A model generated the notes under the pieces. It was not told the DNA's origin, did no database searches, and was given only the letters and a program-made list of their open reading frames with translations. A program made the translations under genes and the position numbers. A stretch of DNA of 31,829 bases from a virus: positions 1 through 31,829 of the IMG/VR virus record IMGVR_UViG_3300022074_000216; one strand, written 5' to 3'. Of this stretch, positions 1 to 9,431 are shown piece by piece; the first letter of the stretch is position 1, and each line of letters opens with the position of its first letter.

Positions 1-365
1 CCGGCAGTCTTGCTTTATTTCAACAAGCAAGCACCACAGTTGGAAGCATATCTGTTACTAGCTCTGCTACTGCCTACAACACATCCTCAGACCAACGCCT
101 CAAGGACAACATCGTAGACGCACCTTCCGCTTCTGACGACATCGACGCCATCCAAGTACGTTCATTTGACTGGAAAGCTGACGGGTCACACCAGAAGTAC
201 GGCATGGTTGCTCAAGAACTACAAAGCGTTGCACCAGAAGCTGTTACTGGAGACGCTAACTCAGACGACATGATGGGCGTAGACTACTCAAAGCTAGTGC
301 CTATGATGATGAAAGAAATTCAATTACTACGTGCCAGAGTGGCACAACTTGAAGGAGCTAACTAA
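1..365 (+). CDS. Tail fibre C-terminus with peptidase S74 chaperone domain (partial)
   Basis: The reading frame is open from base 3 (no start in the window) and ends in TAA at 363-365. It encodes about 120 residues. The core is SDQRLKDNI: Ser at 87-89 and Lys at 102-104 are five residues apart, the spacing of the Ser/Lys dyad in S74 intramolecular chaperone domains of endosialidase-type fibres. These domains trimerise the fibre and then cut themselves off N-terminal to the Ser. Further S74 features follow: a YGMVAQELQ segment, VDYSKLVPMM, and a closing helix LLRARVAQLEGAN fitting the C-terminal coiled coil. The fibre body is missing here; the frame is the one needed to continue the gene that leaves the right end of the window. 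The stop overlaps the next start by one base (TAATG). Confidence 0.88.
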   Translation, partial: GSLALFQQASTTVGSISVTSSATAYNTSSDQRLKDNIVDAPSASDDIDAIQVRSFDWKADGSHQKYGMVAQELQSVAPEAVTGDANSDDMMGVDYSKLVPMMMKEIQLLRARVAQLEGAN

Positions 366-670
366 TGGCTACATGGACTATCGCAAATCTCGAAAGACAA
401 TTATCGACAGGGGGCGTTACAGTGGCCCACTGGCGTGTTACTGAATCTGAAACTGTTGGTGACGACACATTCACTGCTTCTGCATACGGCACTGTAGGCT
501 TTACACCTGACGCCTCTGCTGATGACTTTGTTGCTTACGACAGCCTGACAGAAGAAGTTGTTATGGGCTGGGTACACGCAGACGTAGACAAGGATGCTAC
601 TGAAGCGGCACTAACAGCTAACATCGAAGGCCAAAAGAACCCTGTATCTGCTGATGGTATGCCGTGGTAA
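365..670 (+). CDS. Small conserved phage protein, DUF7936-like
   Basis: A 101-residue soluble acidic protein. From memory it resembles a family found next to tail-fibre genes in marine phages and cyanophages (DUF7936-like): an N-terminal ANLERQLSTGGVTVAHWRVT segment, a central YGTVGFTPD, and a C-terminal LTANIEGQKNPVSADGMPW. I see no signal peptide or membrane segment. The start at 365 overlaps the fibre stop by one base, so translation is probably coupled, and the 3' end overlaps the GTG start of the next gene by seven bases. A role as a tail or fibre accessory protein, or as a fibre assembly factor, is inferred from position only. Confidence 0.75.
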   Translation: MATWTIANLERQLSTGGVTVAHWRVTESETVGDDTFTASAYGTVGFTPDASADDFVAYDSLTEEVVMGWVHADVDKDATEAALTANIEGQKNPVSADGMPW

Positions 671-1368
671 ATAGTGCAAAAAAATGTTTATGGATATTGT
701 TAATTAGTGTTGTTAGTCCCGTTTTTGGGCAGGACACTCCTGAAATAGATCCAGTGCCTGAGGTAGATCCTCCGCCAGTTAGAGATGATGGCGAGTATGA
801 CCCAGACATTGGTGGAGATGACACTAACATTGAGGGTGACTTAAACACGTCTAACTCAAACAACGGCAATGTCACTAAAACATTTAACGGTGCGGGGTCA
901 CGGTCTATGCCGGCAAGCACAGCCATAGCCCCCTCGTTAATGAGTAACGGAACACAGTCGTGTCTTAAATCGATATCGGGTGGTGTTCAGTTAGTTGGTA
1001 TTGGTTTGTCGTCTGGCATGTATCGCCAGGATGAAGAGTGTAATCGGAGGCTTAACGCGATCACGCTTTCTAACATGGGCATGAAGGTAGCTAGTGTAAG
1101 CCTTATGTGTCAGAACGCGCAGGTATGGCGAGCTATGTTTATGAGTGCAACTCCCTGTCCAATCATTCGCTCAGGACGTTTGTTGGTAGGAAAGAATGCA
1201 CTGTTAGCCATAAAAAAAAATCCTGAATTATGGATTCCTGATTATGCAGAAGCATCAGACTTTTACGACAGGCTTTTAGCTGGGGGCGGTAATGAAGATA
1301 GCGAGCAAGATTCTAGTGGCGATAGTCTTAGCGAACGTTTCCGCTCCACTAAGCGCGACAGAAATTGA
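664..1368 (+). CDS. Exported protein of unknown function with signal peptide
   Basis: A 234-residue protein starting at GTG 664, inside the end of the previous gene (GTGGTAA). The N-terminus is a typical Sec signal: NSAKK, a hydrophobic core CLWILLISVVSP, and a likely cleavage site after VFG. The mature part begins with a Pro/Asp-rich low-complexity stretch and an Asn/Ser/Thr-rich linker (about residues 55-70). A conserved-looking domain follows with paired Cys residues (SCLK, ECNRR, LMCQN, PCPI), consistent with disulfides in the periplasm. The last ~25 residues are hydrophilic and are encoded where the next gene's signal peptide is read in another frame. Similar proteins occur in marine phages but I know no function. 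A periplasmic role in lysis, superinfection or virion assembly is inference. Confidence 0.72.
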   Translation: MVNSAKKCLWILLISVVSPVFGQDTPEIDPVPEVDPPPVRDDGEYDPDIGGDDTNIEGDLNTSNSNNGNVTKTFNGAGSRSMPASTAIAPSLMSNGTQSCLKSISGGVQLVGIGLSSGMYRQDEECNRRLNAITLSNMGMKVASVSLMCQNAQVWRAMFMSATPCPIIRSGRLLVGKNALLAIKKNPELWIPDYAEASDFYDRLLAGGGNEDSEQDSSGDSLSERFRSTKRDRN

Positions 1369-2134
1369 TGATCTCGTAAACACTTCTCAGAGCATAAGAG
1401 ATACGTTTGCTTATGGCATTAAAACAATTGCAGGTGGTGAGTCTTATGCCGGTCAAGGTTACATTGCTCCAGCTATGGCTAAAGATGGACACATTACTAC
1501 TGAACAACAGAATGCCTATAACGCGGCTGTCTCTGCGGTTATGGCGGCTACTTACACATACAATCCTGGCGCAGAGGAGTACTTTCAGGATCAAGCGGAT
1601 CAAGCCATGGATCAAGTATCAGAAATGATCGATGCGTATGTAGAGGCGGCACAAACCATCATTATGGTTGCAACCGTTAATGAAATGGCACAGGACGCAC
1701 AGACGGCAGAAGATGAACGTGAAGCTATGGCACTACAAGAGTTTATGGGTGCTAACGATGTAACGTTACAGGATGAGGAAATTGAGGCTTACAACGATGC
1801 CCTATCTAACACTGAGCAAGCAATACAGGTGGCCGCCGCATACATGGCAGTTGCTGGTGATGAAGGCTTGTTAGAGCAGGCTAATGACATGGCATTTGAT
1901 TTGCGTGTGACGTATGAAGAAGCGGCCTCTGTATTCTTTGATTTAGATACAACAGCGGTTTGGGTGTCGTTTGATGGTGGTGGCACCATTCAAGGTTTAC
2001 AGGTAGGCAATTACTTTGTATCGCCTGAAGATGTTTTAACTAGAGCGGAAACGCAAGATTTCTGGACTACTAGCCCCGAAGGTGGTTGCTGGTTTGCTGA
2101 AAATCAACAGGAGTGTTTGAACGGTGGCCCTTGA
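1292..2134 (+). CDS. Second exported protein of unknown function
   Basis: A 280-residue protein with a clear signal peptide: MKIASK, the hydrophobic core ILVAIVLANV, and a cleavage site around PLSA-TEID. The mature part is mostly helical and very acidic, rich in Ala, Glu, Asp and Gln, with a long helical stretch at roughly residues 85-200. Near the C-terminus it has a Gly-rich segment (SFDGGGTIQG) and two Cys in GGCWFAENQQEC that could form a disulfide. The start at 1292 is preceded by the G-rich stretch GGGGGCGG. The gene overlaps the end of the preceding exported-protein gene by 77 nt in a different frame, and its own end overlaps the next GTG start by 11 nt. Consecutive exported genes just before a holin-like cassette suggest an envelope-stage function, but none is recognised. 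Confidence 0.72.
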   Translation: MKIASKILVAIVLANVSAPLSATEIDDLVNTSQSIRDTFAYGIKTIAGGESYAGQGYIAPAMAKDGHITTEQQNAYNAAVSAVMAATYTYNPGAEEYFQDQADQAMDQVSEMIDAYVEAAQTIIMVATVNEMAQDAQTAEDEREAMALQEFMGANDVTLQDEEIEAYNDALSNTEQAIQVAAAYMAVAGDEGLLEQANDMAFDLRVTYEEAASVFFDLDTTAVWVSFDGGGTIQGLQVGNYFVSPEDVLTRAETQDFWTTSPEGGCWFAENQQECLNGGP

Positions 2135-2657
2135 AGACTTAGAAGTTAATGTCGGCGGGACGTCCATCAAGGGTGTTTGGATCGCTATTGTGCTGACATT
2201 TGGTTCAACAATTGGTGGCGGAATCTGGGCGGCTTCTCAGTTCTTTGCACAACTAAACGAGCAATCTGAATCGGTGATCTCGGCTACGGCACAGGCTGAC
2301 GCTCTGGCAACACGCTTTAACGACCTGCGCGATGCTAACTCTATTCGCTTACAGGATATGGATAAGAAGCTGTCAAACATGGAGCAGGCCATGACAGCGG
2401 CTGATGTAGAAAACCTACAGGGCAAACTTGCAGAACTGGGCGCTAACCTTGTGCAGATTATGGATGCTCAACAAGAATTACTGGATTTACGTGATCGTAT
2501 TAGCACAGTAGAGAAGACATCATCAGAAACAGAGTTACGTGTATCTGGAAAGCTAGACTCCTTAAACACAATTGATGATCGCTTAAAAAGATTTGAACGG
2601 GATATGGATGATCTATGGATGGCCATAGATGCAACTAACCCACTAGGTGGTAACTAA
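2124..2657 (+). CDS. Membrane-anchored coiled-coil protein, spanin-like candidate
   Basis: A 177-residue protein starting at GTG 2124, overlapping the previous gene by 11 nt. A short N-terminal soluble part (ALEDLEVNVGG) is followed by one transmembrane helix at about residues 16-40 (VWIAIVLTFGSTIGGGIWAA). A long heptad-rich coiled coil runs through residues 45-165, ending in DDLWMAIDATNPLGG. The topology (N-in, one membrane anchor, long periplasmic coil) is that of an inner-membrane spanin. Its position directly before a small membrane protein and a holin-like gene supports a lysis cassette. Known i-spanins are usually shorter, and I do not recognise a classical o-spanin lipoprotein beside it, so the assignment is tentative. 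It could instead be a structural membrane protein. Confidence 0.7.
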   Translation: MALEDLEVNVGGTSIKGVWIAIVLTFGSTIGGGIWAASQFFAQLNEQSESVISATAQADALATRFNDLRDANSIRLQDMDKKLSNMEQAMTAADVENLQGKLAELGANLVQIMDAQQELLDLRDRISTVEKTSSETELRVSGKLDSLNTIDDRLKRFERDMDDLWMAIDATNPLGGN

Positions 2658-2842
2658 TGGATACAGCAGAAGAGGCATTGCGCCGCATTGAGATACACGA
2701 AGCTGAATGTCGGCTTATGCGTGAGATGATGGAGAAGCGTTTAGATCAAGGTGCTGAGCGTTTTAACAAGATCGAGCGCATGCTGTTGGCTATGTATCCG
2801 TTTATTATCGCTTGCCTTGGTGCGGTGGAGTACTTTTCATGA
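2657..2842 (+). CDS. Small coiled-coil and membrane-tail protein, possible lysis accessory
   Basis: A 61-residue protein. The first 40 residues are a charged helix (EEALRRIEIHEAEC, then RLDQGAERFNKIER) and the C-terminal 20 form one hydrophobic segment, MLLAMYPFIIACLGAVEYF. It is therefore a tail-anchored membrane protein candidate. It starts at the TAATG overlap with the previous stop and ends at an ATGA overlap with the holin-like gene, so the three are probably translated as a unit. A holin modulator, pinholin-like protein or small spanin partner are all possible; the sequence does not decide between them. Confidence 0.68.
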   Translation: MDTAEEALRRIEIHEAECRLMREMMEKRLDQGAERFNKIERMLLAMYPFIIACLGAVEYFS

Positions 2843-3315
2843 ACTTTAAAAATATTAAAGGTTTGATAGGTGATCTTGCTCCTACCCTTGGAGCGGCCCT
2901 AGGAGGCCCTGTAGGGGGCGCGGCGGCTACTATGCTGGCAGACGTACTGGGTTGCGATCCTACGCCTCAGAAGATCGAGAAGGCCCTCCAGCAGGCTACC
3001 CCAGAACAGTTAGCTGAAATCAAGAAAGCTGAACTTGACTTTGAAGTCAGGATGAAAGAGCTTGAAGTTGATGTATTCGCGTTAGAAACGAAGGATATAC
3101 AACATGCAAGAGATTCTTTCTCAGAGGATTGGACAGCAAGGGCGATTGCGCTTTTGTCTATCTTGCTCTTTGGTGGCTATGTTTTGCTCGTTACTCTCCA
3201 GCCTGCTGATGACAACGACCTCAATGTCGTTAACTTGGTGCTGGGTTATCTCGGGGGCATCGTGTCTTCTGTGGTGAGTTTTTACTTTGGTGCTAGTAAG
3301 TCGGGGTCTAAGTAA
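2839..3315 (+). CDS. Holin-like protein (similar to GTA/phage three-TM holin family)
   Basis: A 158-residue protein. I take ATG 2839, which forms ATGA with the preceding stop, rather than the longer in-frame ATG at 2812. The N-terminus has a hydrophobic, glycine-rich segment ([21 protein letters not shown]). A charged amphipathic helix follows ([20 protein letters not shown]). After the hinge [11 protein letters not shown] come two membrane helices, [18 protein letters not shown] and [17 protein letters not shown]. This arrangement matches the family described as three-TM holins for gene-transfer-agent release (PF11351-like), from memory. Holins open the inner membrane at lysis. The presumed murein enzyme, an M15 peptidase, lies elsewhere at 23701. 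The stop overlaps the next start (TAATG). Confidence 0.7.
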   Translation: MNFKNIKGLIGDLAPTLGAALGGPVGGAAATMLADVLGCDPTPQKIEKALQQATPEQLAEIKKAELDFEVRMKELEVDVFALETKDIQHARDSFSEDWTARAIALLSILLFGGYVLLVTLQPADDNDLNVVNLVLGYLGGIVSSVVSFYFGASKSGSK

Positions 3316-6300
3316 TGGCATATTATGTAGGCAATCAGCAGTTTCCTAGCGTCTATGCGGCGGCTAGGTTTTTAGCGCAGAATCCACAGCCTGGAATGAC
3401 TATTACGTCTACTCCTGTTGCGCCTGCTGGCATGCTTACAAAGCCTGCTCCTACTACCAAGCAGACAAGCCCTATTGGTACGCCTAGTGCGCCACCTAAA
3501 CAGATGCCAGGGGAGTCAGGGCCATTCGATCCTAACGCTCCAGTGCCAACTCCTGCACAAGCACCACAACAAACTGCACCTGTAGGAATGCCTAGTAGTG
3601 ATCCTACAAAGAGACAGTCTGGTGAAACTGGGCCGTTCGATCCTAATGTTGAACCGCCAGCACCTGCACCTGCACCAGAGCCTGAAGCAGAACTAGCACC
3701 GCCTAAACCTTTGCCGGATACAAAAGAGCCTGCGCCAGAACCAGAAGGCATTACTACCTTTACTTTCTTTGAGGGTGTTGAGCGGGGTGACGCCAACCCT
3801 AACGCACTGTATGCAAGGGGTGATTCCACACAGGTAACAGAATCTGAGCTACGTGAGTACTTCAATGCTCAGGGTTCTCAGATGCTCAAACGATCCTTCG
3901 GTAACTTTGATAACTATCTTGCTTACATGACTGAGCGCGAGCAGTTAATTCAGTCAGGTGATTATGATGTAGGTAACTGGGATGAATACACCGGAGCCTT
4001 AACCGAAGATGAGTTAATGATTCTTGAAGGCGAGGATCTTACTCAATACACCGATAGCGATCAGGATGTTTATACAGAAGCCTATGGCGAGCGGATGCAA
4101 GAGCAGTCAGCCGCTTACGATAACTGGGTTAACTCTGAAGCTAACCAAGCATTGTTAAAAAAGTATGGCGTTGGCTCTACTATCTACAACAGCGACGGTG
4201 ATAAGTACGAGTGGAACGGCTCTGCCTATGTAAAAACAGTTAAACAGGATCAGTTAGGTCTTGTTGACTATGTAAAGATGGGCATTGTTACTGCAATGGG
4301 AATTATGACTGGCGGGGCAGTATCTGCTGTTGCTCCGTCATTAGGAACTGTTGGCTCTTCTGTTGTAAGCAATGCTATTACTCAGGCTATTACTACTGGC
4401 TCTATTGATCCCGATCAACTTTTACAAACAGCGGCTACTGCAGGATTTGGTCAGGCACTCAATCAGTTTATTGGCCCCGAACTTAAAGAAGCTTTAAACG
4501 GCTTAGATATTTCAGAAATAACAGGCATTGAAGAGCTAGATAATGTTCTTAATGCAATGGGCCAAACAGCTATTCGTCAAGCCGTATTTGATGGCCAGCT
4601 AGACATGGAAGGCGTTCTTGCATCTGGTTTGTTAACTGGCGCTCAAGAATTTGTTGAGTTTTTGTTTAGCGATCTTGCTGGTCAACAAGCAATTTCTGAA
4701 GAGCAACAACGAGAGTTAGAAGAGCGTTTTGCAGAATACGCGGCTATTGTTGATGAAGACACAATGGCAGAAGTTAACAGAGTCATGGAAAACACTGTTA
4801 ATGAAGCTATAGCCGCACAACAAAATGAAGCAATGGCTAATCAGCTTCAGGCTTTAGCAGGAAACTTGCAGTCTATTTATGAACAGGCTTATGACGTATC
4901 TCCTCAGCCTAGCGGCCCTTCTTTAGAAGACTTTATGGCTAGCTCAGTTGACGATGCAGACTCAGAGCTTGCAGATACAACAGCAGAATTAACAGAAGCA
5001 GATCAAGAGTTTTTGGATGTTGAACCATTCCAAGAGTTTGATGACCCTCAAGATATAAAAAATCCATTTGAAGGCGATGAATTAATTAATGGCGTTTACT
5101 ATAACGAAGCTGGATTCCCTGTAGGCGTTAGCCCCGACGCTACTCCTGAACAAATTCTTGAGCAGTTTGTTAATGACAAGAATGCATGGACTACAGCAAC
5201 TGGCGTATCTGCTCATGGTTTACCTGATGATGCTTTAGCAATTTTAATAGGCGAAACACTATCAGCAGATGGGACTACCGAAAGCCTTCAGGGATTAAGC
5301 GACCTTTTAAAAGCCAATAATTTAGTTTTGGCTCAAGACTCGGCAGGTGCCTACATATTAATTTCAGGATCTAGTGATGTAACATCAGGGATTCATTCAA
5401 GCATTGATCAGGATGCTTTGTTAAACCTTGAGTTTGTTGGCGATCAACAATTTGTTCCGCCGCCCACTTCTTCAGAAGACAATCCTCTTTTAGACCCCTT
5501 AGACACAAGTGATGTTACTTCAGAAATACGAGACATTTTGCTTGATGTTCAAGAAGCGCCAACAGCACCGCTTGAAACAGAAGTAGAAGTAGAGCCTTTT
5601 GAGTATGAAATTGAACCGGAAGTAGTTCCTGAGCCTCCACCCGAGCCAGAGCCACCAGAGCCTGTAGAAACGCCAGAACAACCACAACAAGATGATGGCA
5701 GTGTGGGTGCGCCTACTCCAGCGCCAGTGCCAACGCCCGTACCGGCACCTGCTCCTGCGCCGGAACCACCGCCAGAGGATGATACGCCAATTACTAGGAC
5801 TGTATTTCCTGAATATTTCCCTGAGCCACCACCAGAGCAACCGCCTGTAGATCCTCGTCAAACACCTGATTTTCCTGGTGGGCCACCTCCTGTGCCAGTT
5901 GAAGGCCCTCGTGGTGAAGCAGGCCCAACAGGGCCACAAGGCCCGCAGGGTGATACTGGACAACCTGGACAACCTGGAGAGCAAGGGCCTAGAGGCGATA
6001 CTGGCCCAAGGGGAGAAACCGGAGAAACCGGAGCGCCAGGAACACCAGGAGCGCCAGGTGAGCGCGGTGAAACCGGCCCTCAAGGGCCTCAAGGTGCGCC
6101 AGGCAGAGATGCAGACCCCGAGGTAATTAGGGGCATTGTTCAGGAAGTTCTAGAAAACACTCCGTTTGCTACGCCTAGTGAAGTAGCTGATGCAGTAGCT
6201 CAGGCTGGCTATGCTACGCCGGCAGACATTGGAACTGCCCTTGCCCAAGCTGGTTTTGCTACCCCTGAAGACATTACTCGCGCAGTAACAAGTGCTGGGT

Positions 6301-7262
6301 TTACCACACCAGAAGATGTTGCTAATGCTTTAGCAAATGCAGGGTATGTAACTCCTGAACAACTAGGTAGCGCTCTAGCGGCATCAGGTTTTGCTACACC
6401 GGCAGACGTAACAAACGCTATAGCTAGTGCTGGATTCACTACGCCAGAAGATATTGATCGAGCCTTGCAGGGCGCTGGCTTTGCTACGGCAGAATCTGTT
6501 GCCGCAGGTCAAGCCCAAGCGGAGCAAGAGCGCAGAGACTTACAGCAGGCACTACTTGCAGTAGGTGGTGACGTTAATCGCTTAGATGCACAGACACGCC
6601 AGCAGTTTGAAGAGTTTGGTGAAGATGTTAATGAGTTGTTTGCTGGCGTTAACGTAGACATTGAAGGCTTACGTGCAGGCCAAGTTAGTCAGGAAGAAGC
6701 GTTTAGGCAGTATCAAGCAGATGCCGCAAGTCAAGCGGCTCAAGCAACTACCGAGCGTCGTAACCTACAGCAGTCATTAATTGCAGTACAAGGCGATGTA
6801 AGCCAGCTTGATGCAAATACTCGACAGCAGTTTGAAGAGTTTGGTGGCACGGTTAACCAGCTATTTTCTGATGTAAATGTTGATATCAATGCATTGCAGG
6901 CAGGCCAGATTAGTCAGGCAGAGGCACAACAAGCATTTGAACAAAGCGTGGCTAGTCAGTTTGGTGACATTACAGGACAGCTAGGCGCATTAGGCGGTCA
7001 GGTTGGCGGGTTGATGTCAGATGTAGCCGGCATTGGACAGGGTCTTGAAGGTCTTGGCGAAGGCGTTGCTGGATTAGGCGAAGGCTTAGGCGCTGGACTT
7101 ATGGGTCTTGCGGCACAACAAGCCATGATGCCTGGGCAAATAGCCGCTCTTACTCCTATCCAACCTCAAGAGTTTAAAGAATTTAGGCAGGGGCTTACTC
7201 GACGCAAACTTGCGACACCACTAAAAATTGGATTGTTTACTGGAGGCGCTAGAAGCGTATGA
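3315..7262 (+). CDS. Giant collagen-like, repeat-containing virion protein
   Basis: A 1315-residue protein. The N-terminus (to about residue 150) is Pro-rich and contains a duplicated GPFDPN motif. Residues 150-300 are acidic. Gly/Ala-rich hydrophobic stretches follow at about 315-400 ([16 protein letters not shown]). A helical region at about 465-550 leads to a globular part, then a Pro/Glu linker at about 755-860. After that come 23 collagen Gly-X-Y triplets (864-932), eight 15-residue repeats (951-1070), and a duplicated ~75-residue helical unit (1072-1220). A Gly/Leu tail ends in a basic segment. Collagen-like stretches in phages commonly form trimeric stalks in fibres and tail structures. 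Its position between the holin and tail-tube genes supports a virion role (tail, core or fibre). The specific function is unknown. The stop overlaps the next start (ATGA). Confidence 0.8.
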   Translation: MAYYVGNQQFPSVYAAARFLAQNPQPGMTITSTPVAPAGMLTKPAPTTKQTSPIGTPSAPPKQMPGESGPFDPNAPVPTPAQAPQQTAPVGMPSSDPTKRQSGETGPFDPNVEPPAPAPAPEPEAELAPPKPLPDTKEPAPEPEGITTFTFFEGVERGDANPNALYARGDSTQVTESELREYFNAQGSQMLKRSFGNFDNYLAYMTEREQLIQSGDYDVGNWDEYTGALTEDELMILEGEDLTQYTDSDQDVYTEAYGERMQEQSAAYDNWVNSEANQALLKKYGVGSTIYNSDGDKYEWNGSAYVKTVKQDQLGLVDYVKMGIVTAMGIMTGGAVSAVAPSLGTVGSSVVSNAITQAITTGSIDPDQLLQTAATAGFGQALNQFIGPELKEALNGLDISEITGIEELDNVLNAMGQTAIRQAVFDGQLDMEGVLASGLLTGAQEFVEFLFSDLAGQQAISEEQQRELEERFAEYAAIVDEDTMAEVNRVMENTVNEAIAAQQNEAMANQLQALAGNLQSIYEQAYDVSPQPSGPSLEDFMASSVDDADSELADTTAELTEADQEFLDVEPFQEFDDPQDIKNPFEGDELINGVYYNEAGFPVGVSPDATPEQILEQFVNDKNAWTTATGVSAHGLPDDALAILIGETLSADGTTESLQGLSDLLKANNLVLAQDSAGAYILISGSSDVTSGIHSSIDQDALLNLEFVGDQQFVPPPTSSEDNPLLDPLDTSDVTSEIRDILLDVQEAPTAPLETEVEVEPFEYEIEPEVVPEPPPEPEPPEPVETPEQPQQDDGSVGAPTPAPVPTPVPAPAPAPEPPPEDDTPITRTVFPEYFPEPPPEQPPVDPRQTPDFPGGPPPVPVEGPRGEAGPTGPQGPQGDTGQPGQPGEQGPRGDTGPRGETGETGAPGTPGAPGERGETGPQGPQGAPGRDADPEVIRGIVQEVLENTPFATPSEVADAVAQAGYATPADIGTALAQAGFATPEDITRAVTSAGFTTPEDVANALANAGYVTPEQLGSALAASGFATPADVTNAIASAGFTTPEDIDRALQGAGFATAESVAAGQAQAEQERRDLQQALLAVGGDVNRLDAQTRQQFEEFGEDVNELFAGVNVDIEGLRAGQVSQEEAFRQYQADAASQAAQATTERRNLQQSLIAVQGDVSQLDANTRQQFEEFGGTVNQLFSDVNVDINALQAGQISQAEAQQAFEQSVASQFGDITGQLGALGGQVGGLMSDVAGIGQGLEGLGEGVAGLGEGLGAGLMGLAAQQAMMPGQIAALTPIQPQEFKEFRQGLTRRKLATPLKIGLFTGGARSV
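5904..6110 (+). repeat. Collagen-like Gly-X-Y tract (23 triplets)
   Basis: Twenty-three uninterrupted Gly-X-Y triplets, from GPR GEA GPT to GAP GRD, are encoded in frame inside the 1315-residue protein. Pro is frequent in X and Y, and GPQ and GET recur. The tract should form a collagen-type triple helix, which implies the host protein is a trimer at this point. Codons vary between triplets, so the DNA is not a simple tandem repeat. Confidence 0.92.
6165..6524 (+). repeat. Eight 45-bp repeats encoding a 15-residue motif
   Basis: Eight consecutive 15-residue units follow the collagen tract. The consensus is (F/Y)-(A/T/V)-T-P-(E/A/S)-(D/E)-(I/V)-x-x-A-(L/V/I)-x-x-(A/S)-G. Seven are well conserved; the eighth ([15 protein letters not shown]) is degenerate. 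Each unit looks like one short helix with a TP cap and a Gly break, suggesting a regular helical stalk or beads along a trimer. The period is exactly 45 nt. Confidence 0.9.
6528..6974 (+). repeat. Tandem duplication of a ~75-residue helical unit
   Basis: Two adjacent copies start at 6528 ([12 protein letters not shown]) and 6753 ([12 protein letters not shown]), exactly 225 nt apart. Shared blocks are [21 protein letters not shown] or LRAG, and Q-SQ-EA. The unit is helical and polar and is likely a coiled-coil rod segment. Divergence between copies indicates an old duplication that is still under selection. Confidence 0.88.
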
Positions 7263-7906
7263 CATACCTAAACCTTATAAACAATGTATTGCGTCGGCTT
7301 CGAGAAGAAGAGACCACATCTGTTACAAGCACTACCTACGTCAAAATGGTGGGTGACTTTGTTAACGATGCTAAGACCTTAGTAGGTCAGGCGGCAGACT
7401 GGTCTGCACTACGAGAAACACTCACGATCTCAACGACCGCTTCGGACAACACCTATTCACTAACGGGTGGTGGCGACAACGTAAAAGTCATGTCGATGCT
7501 CAACGATACTCAAAACTGCTTTATGACCTATCAAACTAAAGATTGGTTTAACGATGCGCTTTACATTTCTAACGCAGTAGAAGGTGCGCCTAAGTACTTT
7601 ACCTACAACGGTCTAGACAGTAACGGCGATACCCAGGTTTTAGTTGGCCCTACACCAGATGGCGTATACAGCCTTCGTTTTGATCTAACTAAACGACAAG
7701 CAGATCTAACGGCTAACACTGACTCACTGCTTATTCCTGCTCAACCCGTCATTCACTTAGCAATAGCGTTGCTTGCGCGTGAGCGCGGTGAGACAGGTGG
7801 CACATCAACTGCAGAATACTTCCAGATTGCTAACCAGTATCTATCAGATGCCATAGCAATTGATGCGGCAAAGCACCCAGAAGAGATGGTATTTAGGACG
7901 GTTTGA
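7259..7906 (+). CDS. Tail tubular protein A-like / head-tail adaptor
   Basis: A 215-residue protein starting at the ATGA overlap with the giant gene. The opening [18 protein letters not shown], then a segment like [18 protein letters not shown], is characteristic of the tail-tube/adaptor proteins of short-tailed phages, with an N-terminal helical bundle followed by a beta-rich central part ([16 protein letters not shown]). The adaptor sits beneath the portal and connects head to tail. The length agrees with T7 gp11-type proteins (about 200 residues). It is followed two bases later by the nozzle-like gene, the usual order in podoviruses. The assignment is from memory of the family pattern plus synteny. 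Confidence 0.78.
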   Translation: MTYLNLINNVLRRLREEETTSVTSTTYVKMVGDFVNDAKTLVGQAADWSALRETLTISTTASDNTYSLTGGGDNVKVMSMLNDTQNCFMTYQTKDWFNDALYISNAVEGAPKYFTYNGLDSNGDTQVLVGPTPDGVYSLRFDLTKRQADLTANTDSLLIPAQPVIHLAIALLARERGETGGTSTAEYFQIANQYLSDAIAIDAAKHPEEMVFRTV

Positions 7907-7907
7907 T

Positions 7908-9431
7908 ATGGCTCAACAACTGCAAAGCATCAATCTTGTAGCTCCGGCCTTTAAGGGTGTTAACACTGAAGACTCGCCGTTAGCACAAGACCCGTCTTTT
8001 GCTGAGATCGCTGACAATGCTGTGATCGATAAGCGAGGACGTATTGCCGCACGTAAAGGTCATACTGTCATTACGACCAATAAAACTGTGTTAGGTACTG
8101 CTTCTATACGGGGAATCAAAGAGTTTAGAGATGACGGTGGTAACACCAAGATATTTTCTGTAGGCAACAATAAGATCATGAGCGGCACAACTACCTTGGC
8201 AGATGAAACGCCTGGTAGTTACACAATTAACGCTGACAATTGGAAGATGGTGACGTTTAACGACAATATCTATTTCTTTCAAAGAGGCTTACAGCCATTA
8301 GTGTATGACAATGCTAGTAACGCAGTAGCTACGCTTAGTTCTGTGTCTGGCGCTAATGGCATGACTAGCGCAAAGTATGGCAACGAAGTTTTAGCCGCAT
8401 TTGGTCGTCTTTGGACGGCAGATTTTAGTGCTGATAAGTCTACTATTTACTGGTCTGATCTGCTTCAGGGTCATATCTGGACTGGCGGATCTAGCGGCAA
8501 TATAGATATTTCTACTGTTTGGCCTGATGGTTACGATGAGATAGTTGCTTTAGCCGCACACAACGACAAGCTAATTATATTTGGAAAACACAGCATTGTG
8601 CTCTATGCGGGAGCAACATCTCCTGCGAGTATGACGCTAGAAGATACTGTATCGGGTGTTGGCTGTGTTGATAGAGATACCGTTCAATACACCGGCACAG
8701 ACGTGTTGTTTTTGTCGCATACAGGACTTAAAAGCTTTGGTCGGACAATCCAAGAAAAGTCACTGCCAATTAGCAGTCTGTCTAACAATATTACAAAGGA
8801 CATCATTGCCGCACTACAAAACGAAACACAATTTTTTAGATCAGCATACAGCCCTGAAGAAGGCTTTTATCTTCTGACGTTTGTAGGTCAAGACGTTACA
8901 TATTGTTTTGATGTAAGAGGCACCTTAGAGAATGGTTCTTATCGAACAACTCGATGGCCTTCTACTGGCTTTACTGCATATACCAGGTTAGAGAATGGTG
9001 ACTTACAAATAGGTACATCTAACGGCATTAGTAAGTATGAAGGTTTTCAAGACAACAATCTTGGTTATCGATTCCGTTACTACAGCCCAAGCTTAACGTT
9101 TGGCGATAGCTCACGAATTAAGATACTTAAAAAACTAAAGCCCACATTGGTGGGTGCAAACAATGCAACAGTATTTATGAAGTGGGCGTATGACTTTGAT
9201 ACTACATACGCTACGGCAGAGTTTACGGTGGGCAACCAGATTACTGGTTTCTACGGTGAAAGTGAGTTTACGACCGTTGAATTTACTGGCGGACAACTTA
9301 CTAACCAGCGCAGTATCAATACAACAGGATATGGCACCAGTGTTCAGGTAGGTCTGGAATCAGAAATTGATGGATCATCCTTATCACTACAGGAAATTAA
9401 CGTAATGGCTTTGATAGGTAAACTGTTATGA
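7908..9431 (+). CDS. Tail nozzle / tail tubular protein B-like
   Basis: A 507-residue protein. I take ATG 7908, one base after the preceding TGA, because the sequence from MAQQLQSINLVAPAFKG onward looks conserved; a longer in-frame start at 7860 lies inside the previous gene. Features are a GVNTEDSPLAQDPSFAEIADNAVID segment (split NTEDSPLAQD / SFAEIADNAV), an IDKRGRIAARKG beta-hairpin, and a repeating beta-strand pattern suggesting a propeller. This start (a list of sites that define the phage, then DN-x-V-x-x-RG-x-(L/I)-x-x-R-G) is typical of podovirus tail nozzle or stabilisation proteins. It probably forms the hexameric lower tail tube. It ends in an ATGA overlap with the next gene. Confidence 0.75.
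   Translation: MAQQLQSINLVAPAFKGVNTEDSPLAQDPSFAEIADNAVIDKRGRIAARKGHTVITTNKTVLGTASIRGIKEFRDDGGNTKIFSVGNNKIMSGTTTLADETPGSYTINADNWKMVTFNDNIYFFQRGLQPLVYDNASNAVATLSSVSGANGMTSAKYGNEVLAAFGRLWTADFSADKSTIYWSDLLQGHIWTGGSSGNIDISTVWPDGYDEIVALAAHNDKLIIFGKHSIVLYAGATSPASMTLEDTVSGVGCVDRDTVQYTGTDVLFLSHTGLKSFGRTIQEKSLPISSLSNNITKDIIAALQNETQFFRSAYSPEEGFYLLTFVGQDVTYCFDVRGTLENGSYRTTRWPSTGFTAYTRLENGDLQIGTSNGISKYEGFQDNNLGYRFRYYSPSLTFGDSSRIKILKKLKPTLVGANNATVFMKWAYDFDTTYATAEFTVGNQITGFYGESEFTTVEFTGGQLTNQRSINTTGYGTSVQVGLESEIDGSSLSLQEINVMALIGKLL

Noticed and set aside
5520-6092. 190-residue minus-strand ORF
   Set aside because: Mirror of the Pro/Glu and collagen-coding stretch; Trp/Arg-rich composition is an artefact of complementing Pro and Gly codons.
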